Position numbers and translations under genes: made by a program
Notes under the pieces: model-generated
Databases searched by the model: none
The model's input: only the letters and a program-made list of their open reading frames with translations
Told to the model about the DNA's origin: nothing
NCBI GenBank assembly: GCA_003833135.1
Contig: QZLH01000195.1
Location: 20,302 to 84,301, forward strand
Direction: 5' to 3'
DNA length: 64,000 nt
DNA from: Oehlia diaphana
Lineage: Eukaryota > Glomeromycota > Glomeromycetes > Glomerales > Glomeraceae
Part shown: piece by piece, positions 10,573-20,153 of the stretch
Numbering within the stretch: position 1 is the first letter of the stretch
Layout: each line of letters opens with the position of its first letter

Positions 10573-11463
10573 TGTGATTACCATTGGCGTGGTGATATTT
10601 CAAAAAGATAATTTTTTCATCCAATAATTCCTAATTGAAGTTATATAGATATTATTTTTATTAAAGGATTTTATTCTACACACTTGAAGCACCCGCGCAA
10701 AATGTGATGTATATACCACTTATTATCAATAAAAATAAAATTCTTTTCCATTCCCAGAATAAACAAATAAGAGAAAATAGAAGGACATATCCCATTACGA
10801 CAACTAACACTTAACCCCATTGTGATCGGAAAAACTATTCAACGACTCCATAACGAACATTGGCTCATTATTATTAACGTCATAAAGTAATGATATCTTT
10901 GTCTCTTTATATAGTAAGTTTACAATAAGGTGTGATCATGAGATCGAATTCGAAAGTCGATTCCCCGTCGGTACGATTGACTTTATTTTCACGTGCTTAT
11001 TTTACTCTCTTTTCAAAGCTTACTTCATTTCCCACTGTACTTGTTCGTTATCTGTTCCACTAGGTTGATTAGTTATTCATTACATTTCTCATAAGGTTAT
11101 TATATTATATAATTTTATAAGTGGGTTTGACACCTCTATTATAAACCTATTGAACGTAAATCGTTTGAAGAGTGATTTATCTTTATGTGACAAAATAATT
11201 ATGCTTGACCATTTTGGTTTTGTGTCTTTTTATTCTATCGTAAAAGTGAATGCAATAATACTATAAGAGAAAAAGACAGGACTTCTTCTGTGATATATTT
11301 AAGGTAGATTTTCTTTTTTTCTCATTTTTTACGACGTTTGTCAATCCTGCTACTTGTGAATAACACGAAATAGATTTATTTATTTATAATATGTTTATAG
11401 ATCTTGTGATAGATAGATCATGTGACTAAAGCTCATATAGAAATTGATTTATTCTTAAAAATG
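10573..11463. repeat. 3' flank of Mss4-like copy 1 (segmental duplication)
   Basis: No gene. Related to about 16525-17150: both carry a CACCCGCGCAAAA / CGCCCGCGCAAAAA word, CCATTCCCAGAATAAAC, and AAGTTTACAA followed by a similar AAAGTCGxxx-GACT block. The duplication extends well beyond the gene. TCACGTG lies near 10990. Confidence 0.65.
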
Positions 11464-11545
11464 ATCAGATAACTTTAAAGATTATACTGTAACTTCGTTC
11501 ACTTTGTGAATAAAAATAGAATAAAAAAATCAGATAACTTTGAAG
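11464..11545. mobile_element. 48-bp retroelement tail flanked by 17-bp target duplications
   Basis: ATCAGATAACTTTAAAG (11464-11480) and ATCAGATAACTTTGAAG (11529-11545) flank 48 bp that contain TACTGTAACTTCGTTC, CACTTTGTGAATAAA and an A-rich tail. The same phrase, over 30 bases, recurs at about 44417-44450. The paralogous site near 17180 has only one copy of the target word and no insert, so it is an empty site. This is a severely 5'-truncated non-LTR element or SINE tail inserted by target-primed reverse transcription (inference). Confidence 0.75.
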
Positions 11546-11731
11546 CACAATAGTGGGAACCGAAAATTAAGAAGACAAATAATTATAAAAGAAAAAGAAA
11601 ACGAAATAGTAAAATAATCTAAAAGAATACCAAATCCATAAGAGCAAAGTCATAATAAAAAAAAATAATTATTGCTAATGTAAATAGTAGACATATTTTT
11701 AACAGAATGATTCTTAACAAAAAGTGGCAAA

Positions 11732-12238
11732 TTAATTTCGTAAATAATTGACCTGGTCAGCAGCAACCAAAAATTCCTTTTCCGCCGCAGTGGTATCATT
11801 ATATCCTAATGGACCTCTACCAACACATTTAGGACAACATAAATATCTAACTCCCGTATTTCCAGCGTTCGTGACATTAAGATGTTCAAATAGCAATGCG
11901 TCAGTACTAACCCAAAATCCATGGTTAGTAGAATTGTCAGAGTCGGTATCACCAGGTAATCTTAACTGCCAACGTAAAGAGAAATGAGAAAATAATGAAT
12001 TTTTCGCTAAGAAAAGAGATTCCAAAATAAAAATTATACACGAAACTAGTTCTCATACCTTTTCTTTTGATCTTTCAACCCATGTTCCAAGATTTGCACG
12101 TAATATAAGGATCCGACAACCTCCCCCACAGTACATATCATACGTATTGTGGTTTTCGGAATTTACAAGTTGATGTTTAGGATCTGTAAATTCGTTATAG
12201 GGGATACCGGGCTCTCCTGGTGGTTCTTGGGAAGTCAT
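11732..12238 (-). CDS. Mss4/Dss4-like Rab-binding zinc protein, copy 1
   Basis: Two exons, 12238-12059 and 11965-11732 (phase 0 intron, GTATGA...CAG), 137 residues. It resembles the Mss4 (RABIF)/Dss4 family: small zinc-binding proteins that bind nucleotide-free exocytic Rab GTPases and act as weak exchange factors or chaperones in the cytosol. Seen: a first Cys pair, CGGGC (three residues between the cysteines, against two in mammalian Mss4), the segment GFWVSTDALLFEHLNVTN matching the family's W-x-x-x-D-x-x-x-F-E core, a second pair in YLCCPKC, then GPLGYND and a basic/hydrophobic end, AADQVNYLRN. Length is close to the 123-143 residues usual for the family. A paralogue lies at 17444-18037. 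Exon sequence is clean while the flanks have drifted, suggesting the coding part is under constraint. Confidence 0.85.
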
Positions 12239-12620
12239 TTTGAGGGAAATATGTATTTGAGTGAGAGAATTTTAGGTGAAGAGAGTTGGCAAAGGATTAT
12301 ATATATATAAAAAAAAAATCCCTAAAGAATGACAAAAAAGGCAATGAATTTAAAACACGATTAAACGAATGAATTTCTTGAAAACCCATTCAAAACCTGA
12401 TTTAGAAAATGGTATGAGCTGATCTTACCATTTTGTAATCGAATCCGTACCAACTCTGTGACGATCCCTTTGATCTATTTACATCCTGTATAACATTAAC
12501 ACAACGCATCATGTTACTTGGATTCTCTGTATAAAAACGGCAAGACGAATACCAGTGTGTAGGAACCATACACAGGTGATGAATAGCAACTCGGCCCACT
12601 CCAAACTTCGTGTTTGGTAC
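12239..12620. other. Upstream region of Mss4 copy 1 with a repeat junction
   Basis: Shared with 18060-18500 (for example GGCAATGAATTTAAAACACG and ACACAACGCATCATGTTACT). On the minus strand ATTACAAAATG is followed by GTAAGATC, a good donor, in both copies, so a 5' untranslated exon is possible. At about 12555-12620 the shared segment ends in a fragment of the repeat seen at 1-540, then Ulp1-array sequence resumes. Confidence 0.55.
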
Positions 12621-13456
12621 ATATATATCTAAAGAACAAAAATCGCCAGTAGTAATACCTTTATTAAAATAAAACACTTTATCGAAATGGTCTGTAGTAT
12701 ATTCACCATCCAACTTCTCGATTACTTCTGCAGTCTTTTCCTTTCTTTAGATATATTTTCTTATATCCTTTTCGATTCAGCTTCAATCGAAAATTCTTTT
12801 GGATTCTCTATATATTGTCTTATTCTTCATCTTCATCGGTTTTTTTTTAAGTCTTTGAAATGACCTCTGTTCTCCTATTGTAATATGACCAACATTCTTG
12901 TGTCACTAATACTCGCTCTTCAGACTTTTCTATATTCACTTTCGATTTATTACATATTAATTTATTATATATCTGAGTTTATCTGTTCAAATGTCTTCGT
13001 ATTATAATAGGTATAACAAGATTGTTGTATACATGTCTTCAATTGTGGAGAATCGAAGAAGCTGAGCTAAGTCTTGGCGATAGGGAGTAGTTATATGTTG
13101 AAACATATGAAGGTGTCAGGCTTGACCGTACGGCTAGCTATAGGTGTAGAGTAATTATACGTAGGATCTTTTAGGCCATTTATGTCTTTTTCTGCTCATG
13201 TAATGGAATTAAAGGTCTTGATCTTTCGATAGTTGTTTCGGCTACACCTAATCTAGCTGGTGACTTAAACTTCTCGGCTACATCAATAGTATTCTCATAT
13301 AATTTAATAATTCTTTTTGAACATTGGTATATCGTTGTTTTGATATTTTTTTAAGTCTAACAATTCTTTCTTGTGCTTTGCGTTCTTTTCTTCTCATCGT
13401 TGTTCGACCACGCATAACACTTTTCTCTGGGCTTTTGGAGCCCCAACATTCCATTT
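12621..13456 (-). pseudogene. Truncated Ulp1-like copy D
   Basis: Minus-strand copy of the Ulp1 N-terminal half with its start intact (ATG at 13454; SKSPEKSVMRGR) and a short open stretch of about 58 residues before frameshift. It carries only one unit of the 69-nt tandem repeat that is doubled in the intact gene. The protease domain is absent. Confidence 0.85.
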
Positions 13457-13960
13457 TGAAGTAAAATAAACTGGTTCGTATGTTTAGAATCCAGATTGAA
13501 TAAAAAAGTTTGCAATTAGCCAAATATAAAAACAGGTTTAAACGAAATAAATCGTCCAAATAAACAAGTTTAATGGACCTTTAGTCAGATCTAACCTTGT
13601 GTCTGTTGCGATCTATAAAACCGTGAAATAAAATCCTTTGAAGTAGACTATTTTCTCGCTCTACAAAAACAATGCATGTGTTAGTCCAAAAAAGGGAGAG
13701 TAAATACTAGAGCTTATACTATTATTTATTGATCACGTGACTCAATTTATTAGCATAATTATAATAACGATGAAATAGGTAATTAAATTGTCCAACACAT
13801 GGTTATAAAAAAAAAGGTAATTAAATTGTCCATAAAAATTCATATTCTGTTAAACTCTTATCATTTAATATGCATATATATCTAAAGAACCAGTAGTAAT
13901 ACCTTTATTAAAAATAAAACACCTTATCGAAAAGGTAGTAGTAAAATCACCATCCAACTT
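13457..13960. repeat. Copy of Ulp1 upstream flank
   Basis: Repeats the module of 8420-8840, including TCAGATCTAACCTTGTGTC, GATCACGTGACTC and CACCTTATCGAAAAGG. A small internal duplication (AGGTAATTAAATTGTCCA) occurs near 13778 and 13815. No gene. Confidence 0.8.
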
Positions 13961-14900
13961 CTCGATTTCTTCTGCATTCTTTAAATATATTTTCTTATAT
14001 TCTTTTTGACTCGGCTTCAATTGAAAATACTTACATATTGTATCTTATTCTTCATCTTCATCGGTTTTTTTAAGTCTTTGAAATGACCTCTGTTTTCCTA
14101 TTGTAATATGACCAACATTCTTGTGCCACTAATACTCGCTCTTCAGACTTTTCTATATTCACTGCCGATTTATTACATGCGTATTTACATTGCTTAAACA
14201 AGCTATATCATAATCACTTTGCAACCTTCGATGTCTATCATCTAATTCCTCTCGAACTCTGATGATCTTGTAATAAAGGAAGCACACATTCAACTATCTT
14301 TTTAACAGATTTATCATCTTTACCATCGAAAAAATTTAAAGGCGCGGGATATCCATAAAATATCCATGAATTTAATTTATTATATATCTGAGGATCAAGG
14401 AGTTTAAACGAATTTATCTGTTCAAATGTCTTCGTATTATAATAGTTATAACGAGGTAGTTGTACATGTGTCCTCACCAATGAGTGAAGATGACTCTTTT
14501 AATCGAAGAAGCTGAACTAAGTATTGAATGTCGAGCTCGAACATACGATGGTGTTGAAGTTATAAAAGTATAATTATACGTATTGTTATCTTTCAGACTG
14601 TTCGTATTCTCGTCAGCTCATTCCTGAAGTGTAAGGAAAATTAAGGTCTTGATCTTTCAATGGCTGTGTTAGTTACACCTATTCAAGCCGATGACTTAAA
14701 CTTCTCAGCTACACAAAGTATTTTCATATAAACCCATCAATTCTTTTTGAAGCGTTAGTATATCGCTGTTTTGATATTTTTAAGATTATCATATCTTTCT
14801 TGTTTCCTCGCTTCTTTCCCCATTGATGTTTCAACTTGTTAACTCGACCTTTCATAACACTACACTCTGAGTTTTAGGATCCCGAAATTCTAATTTTAAA
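13960..14900 (-). pseudogene. Truncated Ulp1-like copy E, with foreign insert
   Basis: More diverged minus-strand copy of the Ulp1 N-terminal half. Open pieces include YYNTKTFEQINSFKLLDP, matching the intact protein. At the codon after NKLNSWI a segment of about 180 bp with no counterpart in the other copies interrupts it (see separate entry). No protease domain. Confidence 0.8.
14177..14358 (-). other. Foreign coding-like insert inside Ulp1 copy E
   Basis: Absent from every other copy at this point. On the minus strand it reads as protein in two frames: GKDDKSVKKIVECVLPLLQD followed, after a one-base shift, by ELDDRHRRLQSDYDIACLSN. It ends in ATATCCAT-AAA-ATATCCAT, a direct duplication of the flanking word, as expected after repair-type insertion. 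The source gene is not recognised. Confidence 0.55.
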
Positions 14901-15189
14901 GTAATTAAAAGAGATTATCTTTTAAGAAATAACCATAGAATTTATTAACAAAATGAAAAAAAATAAAAAGATAAAATTTGTAATAAATCCAAATATAAAA
15001 TACGTTTAAACGTAATAATAGTCTAGATCTTACCGCGATCTAAAAATTCTGTGAATAATCCTAGCAATAGATTCCAGATGAAATATGTTCTCGCTTTACA
15101 AATATAAATGCACGTGTTAATCCATACTGATGATCACGTGACTTGATATAGAAAATCATCAGCTACTTATCTAGATGATACGTTATTTA

Positions 15190-15420
15190 TCTAATTATGA
15201 TTTTCAAAAGTATTTTGTTTAAGCCAAAATATTTTATTTTTTACTGGTGGTGTTATAGCTGGTGTGACGCCGGCCACTTCGTCCCTACCATGCTCTTATG
15301 CAAGATGCGCGCTGATTTCCTTACACAACTAGATGCCGGTGAAAGAGCGACGAACGAAGGATCGGTTGAAGTGCATGCGGGAATCTAGCCAGCTTCAGCT
15401 TATTTTTCATAGTTTATATA
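15190..15420. other. GC-enriched island of unknown origin
   Basis: A block at about 15245-15390 (TGACGCCGGCCACTTCGTCC, AGATGCCGGTGAAAGAGCGA) is much richer in GC than everything around it. A 63-codon plus-strand frame crosses it with no recognisable domain. It may be a piece of a dispersed element. Flanking 14900-15190 is a decayed Ulp1 upstream flank. Confidence 0.4.
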
Positions 15421-15779
15421 TAGATGTTCCTTGATTCCTTTTTTTTTGTTGGATTTTTATTTTAATGAGTTATTGTTAATATAAATTTTTAGTGGGAAAG
15501 AAGAACAGAGCCTTTCGTGGGAATAGGCTGTCCCAACTTAGTATCATATATAAAGTAGTTTTGCATTTATCAATGTCTTTGATGTTTTGTATTAACGTTA
15601 AAGCTATTTCTACTTATGTTTCCCAATGTATTAAATAAAATATATTAAAATAAACAATGGCGATAGAAAATTCATTATTCATTCAATATGGGCAAGTCTA
15701 CAGTTATCAGTAGTAAAGTCCTCATTAAATTAAAAACATAACACTCCATGTAAAGGTAAAAGGTAAATAATTCACACCC
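15421..15779. other. Gene-free spacer
   Basis: AT-rich. No gene, repeat or strong signal seen. Confidence 0.4.
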
Positions 15780-16240
15780 ATCTGATTTCATCATATTCTC
15801 GATTTCTTATACAATATTACACCTTTCGATTCAGCTTCAATTGAAAATTCTTCTGATCGTATCTTCATAAGTCTTTGAAATGATGTATGATGGTTGCCTG
15901 TCTTCCTATTATAAAAGGCTTTAGTCCTTCATTGATCTAGTTGCCGATAGCTTGAACTCCTTAAACGCTCTCATATAAATCTGAAAATTAATATAGAGAG
16001 TCTTTCCGACCTTTCGCCCTTTATCGAAAAATTTGATTTTGGACCTATAAAGTATTTTAGGTTATTAACATCATTTCCAGGTCGTTTTGGTGCATATGAG
16101 AAACTGACCTTTGATGGCTGCATTAGCTACGGCTAATTCAATCTTTTTGATCAGTTCACCCCTTTTCCATAGAATTTAACTTGTTAACTCGACTATTCAT
16201 AATTCTTTTCTCTGATCTTTTAAACTAAACAAAAAATGTT
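15780..16240 (-). pseudogene. Highly decayed Ulp1-like copy F
   Basis: Faint minus-strand similarity to the Ulp1 N-terminal half: CCTTTCGATTCAGCTTCAATTG near 15820 and the start region near 16180-16225 (TCATAATTCTTTTCTCTG). It is followed by a faint upstream flank to about 16400 (TCTAACCTTGCACTAGCTGC). The oldest-looking member of the array. Confidence 0.6.
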
Positions 16241-16499
16241 CGTACTTTACTTAAGATCTGGTTTTTTAAAAAAAAGTTGTGATTAGTTCAATAAATATAG
16301 GTCTACACTAAATAATCGACAAAATAAACAATTTTCAAATAGACCTCGAGTTTAATCTAACCTTGCACTAGCTGCGATCTAAACAAACGTGAATGAAATA
16401 AGTAGATTATATACCTATTTTAAAAAAAATCATAGATGATTTTTAATGATAGAATATGCCGATTGCCGCTAAGATATCTCTGAAAAGATTATTTCTTCT

Positions 16500-17440
16500 C
16501 ATTCAAATCATCTACATATTTATCATAACATATTATAAAAAGTTTTTATTCCACGCATTTACCACGCCCGCGCAAAAATATGATGCATGGCGATGACTGC
16601 CATTTTTTAAACAATAAAAAATTTTTCCCATTCCCCAGAATAAACGGAATAAGAAAATAGAAGGGTATGACATATTGTGGCAACTAACATCCTAAAACTC
16701 AACCTCAGTTATTATGATCAGAAATCTAGCATCATTCTCGTATTATCGTGATGAATGACATCTATGGTCTCCAAATCGTCGTACTATAGTAAGTTTACAA
16801 AATGTTTTCACAAGATCGCGTTCACAAAAGTCGGTAAGACTGACTTCTTTATTTCCTTTTCAACAGCTTCACGTACTGTCTTACTCTTTTTTTTTTAAAA
16901 GCTCTCCGTAGAACTCGTTCGTTATCAGTTAGGTCGACTTAGTTTTATCCATAGATTTTATTCATTTGTATTACACAATTCTGTAGGTGACTTTGGCTCC
17001 TCTTTTAAAAAACTATTGAACGTAAGCTTTTAAGCTATTTTATATTTAATGCAAATCTGATATGTTGGCAAGACTGGCAGATTTTGGCCGGCATTACGGC
17101 ATTAAAAATTAATCAAATAAAAGGATCACCGAATAGATCGATAAGTTCAGATTTATTCAACTTTTTAAATAAAATGATAACATATAACTTTGAAACACAA
17201 TATATATGTCCCATTCTATATAAGTTATAAAATAGGAACCGAAAATTAAGACAATTATTATTACAAAAAAAAAATAAAATAAAATGAAATAAAAATCAAC
17301 AATAACTCGCTAAATGTGTAAAATACCAATACCCATAAGAGCAAAAAAAGTAATAGATTTAATAAAAATAAATTAATTATTGCAAATGTAAATAGTAGAT
17401 ATATTTTTAATGGAAGGATTCTTAACTTAATAAAACCGAA
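16500..17440. repeat. 3' flank of Mss4-like copy 2
   Basis: Counterpart of 10620-11730, including CCATAAGAGCAAA and AATGTAAATAGTAGA just beyond the gene's stop. It contains the empty site (near 17180) corresponding to the insertion at 11464-11545. No gene. Confidence 0.7.
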
Positions 17441-17443
17441 AAT

Positions 17444-18037
17444 TTATTCTTCACGTAAATAGCTGACCCGGTCAGCAGCAATCAAATATTCATTCATTTT
17501 CGTATTAGTATCATTATATCCTAATGGATTTATATTATTACATCTAGGACAACATAAATATCTAATTCCCGTAACTATAGTGTTCGTGACATTGATATTT
17601 TCAAATGCCATTACATCATTCAATACCCAAAATCCTTGATTCAGAGTAACATCATCAGAAGAAGAATTTTCAGAAGAATTTTCAGAGTCGGATTCTTTTG
17701 TATCCTTTTCATTTTCATCAGGTAATTTTAACTGCCAGTGTAAAAAGAAATGAATAAACAATGGAATTTCTCGTTAGAAAAAGTCGAGATCCCAAAATAA
17801 AAAAAGTAATACGAGACTAATTTCTCATACCTTTTCCTTTGATCTTTCAACCCACTTTCCAAGATTCGCACGTAAAATAAGGCTCCGACAACCTTGTCCA
17901 CAGTAAATACTATATGCATTGTGGTTTTCGGAATTTACAAGTTGATTTTGAGGATCTGTAAATTCTTTAAAGGGGACACCGGGTCCATTTTTATCATCAA
18001 AAAACGGACTATTTATATCATCAAAAAACTCTGCCAT
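17444..18037 (-). CDS. Mss4/Dss4-like Rab-binding zinc protein, copy 2
   Basis: Exons 18037-17831 and 17731-17444 (phase 0 intron at the same codon as copy 1), 164 residues. The start is the ATG at 18037, aligned with copy 1; the open frame extends to 18097 upstream. Family features: first Cys pair CGQGC, GFWVLNDVMAFENINVTN, second pair YLCCPRC, then NPLGYND and AADRVSYLREE. It differs from copy 1 by an insertion of about 17 acidic and Ser-rich residues (ESDSENSSENSSSDD region) before the GFW core and a longer N-terminus rich in Phe and Asp. Expected role as for copy 1: cytosolic binding of nucleotide-free Rab GTPases in secretion. The acidic loop could change partner choice (inference). Both copies look functional. 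Confidence 0.85.
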
Positions 18038-18059
18038 TCTTTTAAGAAAAATATTTAAT

Positions 18060-18598
18060 AGAGGAAAAAAATTTTTAGGTAGAGTTGGCAAAGGCAAAGG
18101 AAAAAAAATATATGTATAAACTCCTTTAAGAATAACAAAAAAGGCAATGAATTTAAAACACGATTTAACGAATAAATTTCCTAGCCTTATAATTTATAAT
18201 AAATGGGATTCATTCATTATTAAAAACCATTCAAAACCTGATTTAGGGATTGGTAAAAGCAAAGGAAAAAATGGTATAGTTGATCTTACCATTTTGTAAT
18301 CGAATCCGGAATCTACCTTTCTTAGACTTACCAACTCTGTGACGTCCCTTTGATCTAATCTCTTTTAATATATAAAATGTTTACACCCTGTATAACATTA
18401 AATGCAAATCAGATCAAAAGAAATTAAAAACTGATTCCGTGCGTCGTAACACAACGCATCATGTTACTTGGATGTCTCATTAAAAAATTCTGTGTAAAAA
18501 CCATGAATAAAAAATAAAGATAAGGGATCAAAAAATTAAAATTTTTTACATTTTATAGATATCATAGATAAAAGAAGTGCCTTTTCATATTAGATTAC
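18060..18598. repeat. Upstream flank of Mss4 copy 2
   Basis: Matches 12260-12550. On the minus strand about 18369-18285 reads as a short basic peptide (RSKGRHRVGKSKKGR) before ATTACAAAATG|GTAAGATC. Copy 1 has a one-base change that breaks that frame. No confident gene. Confidence 0.5.
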
Positions 18599-18620
18599 AT
18601 GCTCGTTAAATTTCGAGCAT
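18599..18620 (+). promoter_or_regulatory. Hairpin and overlapping upstream ATG at the PIG-P start
   Basis: ATGCTCG and CGAGCAT form a perfect 7-bp inverted repeat (18599-18605 and 18614-18620). The right arm contains the first two bases of the PIG-P ATG. The left arm's ATG opens a 72-codon frame overlapping the true start out of frame. Either feature could lower translation (inference). Confidence 0.4.
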
Positions 18621-20153
18621 GGAATATACCAATAATGAAAACGAGTCAAAATCACGAGTGGGCTTTAATAACGTTTTGTTTAGTTCAGAAACAAGTGATA
18701 ATTATTTTCAATATGGTGAAAATAATGAAAATGGTCAAGAACCATCTTCACCTACTTCAACACAACACCAAACAAAACCGATCTATCCTAGGACAAGGTC
18801 CCTCGGGTAAAACATAAAGCGAGTTTTTTTTTTGCTTCCGCTTCGTTTAATTTACACTTTGAATGATATTAACACTATATAATTTAGGAGAACTGCTTCG
18901 TATAGTAGTTTACTTGCGAACAAAACCGAGAGTTCGAAAACGAGTTCATCATCAACTTCACAAAATGATCTATCAAAAAATCATGTTCCTGGGTAAGTCA
19001 ATTATAAACAATCTTCGTTGATTTTTATTTTTGGTAAAGTTTCTAATTTGAAACTAAACCTATTTAGTGCGACAAATTTGTATCATACAGACGAATCTCC
19101 AACTACATTAACGAAAACGCCAACATATGAATATTATGGATTCGCACTATATTTATTATCATTTATTGCATTCGGTAACTTTCGTTATTCAAAAAAATTT
19201 TATTTTTTAACGAGTTTAACATTTATCGTAGGACTATGCTGGTTTACTACATTTAAGCAAATGAAATGTTCAATATTGTGATGCGGAATTAAAATCAGCA
19301 CAGTCCTAATAAATGATAAAATAATTTTTTATTGGATGGGATATATATTTAATTTCTTTGGTATTTTTCTTCCCCATACAATAATTATATATTAATAACT
19401 TTTGATCTAACAAAAATAATTTTTAAATTTTAAATTATAGTTATTTATTTGTTATGGGCATATTTACCGGATGAAGTATTAATCTCGCTGGGAATAACTT
19501 ATTATCCAGATAGGTAGTTATGATAATTCTATATAATTACTATATATGATCGCTTTATATATTATATATTAAAGTCAACACGCTTTTTAAGGTATTGGGC
19601 ACTTGCATTACCAGTATGGACATTTGTATTAGTATTATTCATATATGCAGCATTTATATCAATAAATTTCTTGAATACAAGTCCATTTGATTCTTATAAC
19701 ACCATAACAGGTAAAAATTCAAAATTATTATGTTTAAATTTCGACATTTTAATATATATGAATATGGATAACTAAATAATCAATTCATCATTAGATGACT
19801 ATGCGAACATAGGACAAAATTTATCACAATTGTCTGGTATAACGGATGATTTTGTACCAGAATTACATGATATTCCGATTGGTATCGTTAACGCATGCTT
19901 ATATCAGAATGTTGATGGATTAGGATTGTGGGAGGAATATGAAGAGGAGAATAAGAATAAAGAGAATATTTATGATAACGATCAAAATGTAAAGGGAGGA
20001 GGAGGAGAAGAAGAAGGACCCGAATCCGGCTCGGGAAGTAAAATAATAATCATAATAATATTATTATTAGTAATAATCTTTTATTTACTAGATATTCATT
20101 TGAAAATTTTCGAGTGGTTTTTAAGTAGCGATTCAAGTTTAGATGATTTATAG
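18619..20153 (+). CDS. PIGP: PIG-P subunit of GPI-GlcNAc transferase, extended C-terminus
   Basis: Six exons: 18619-18806, 18888-18992, 19068-19174, 19441-19513, 19592-19710, 19795-20153; every junction keeps frame and all introns are GT-AG; 316 residues. PIG-P (yeast Gpi19) is an ER-membrane subunit of the complex that transfers GlcNAc to phosphatidylinositol, the first step of GPI-anchor synthesis. The domain spans about 116-230: YEYYGFALYLL, first membrane helix about 121-142, WAYLPDEVLISLGITYYPDR, second helix about 159-184, then TSPFDSYNTITDDYA and VPELHDIPIGIVN, all family hallmarks. Odd: the family is usually around 130-170 residues, whereas here a Ser/Asn-rich head of about 110 residues precedes the domain, and a Glu/Gly-rich linker plus a third hydrophobic helix (I281-L296) and acidic end follow. 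A uORF begins at 18599. Confidence 0.93.

Noticed and set aside
12402..12713. 103-codon minus-strand frame upstream of Mss4 copy 1
   Set aside because: Crosses a duplication junction between unrelated segments and is not preserved in copy 2.
15197..15388. 63-codon plus-strand frame in the GC-rich island
   Set aside because: Open frame is expected in GC-richer DNA; no domain. Kept only as a composition anomaly.
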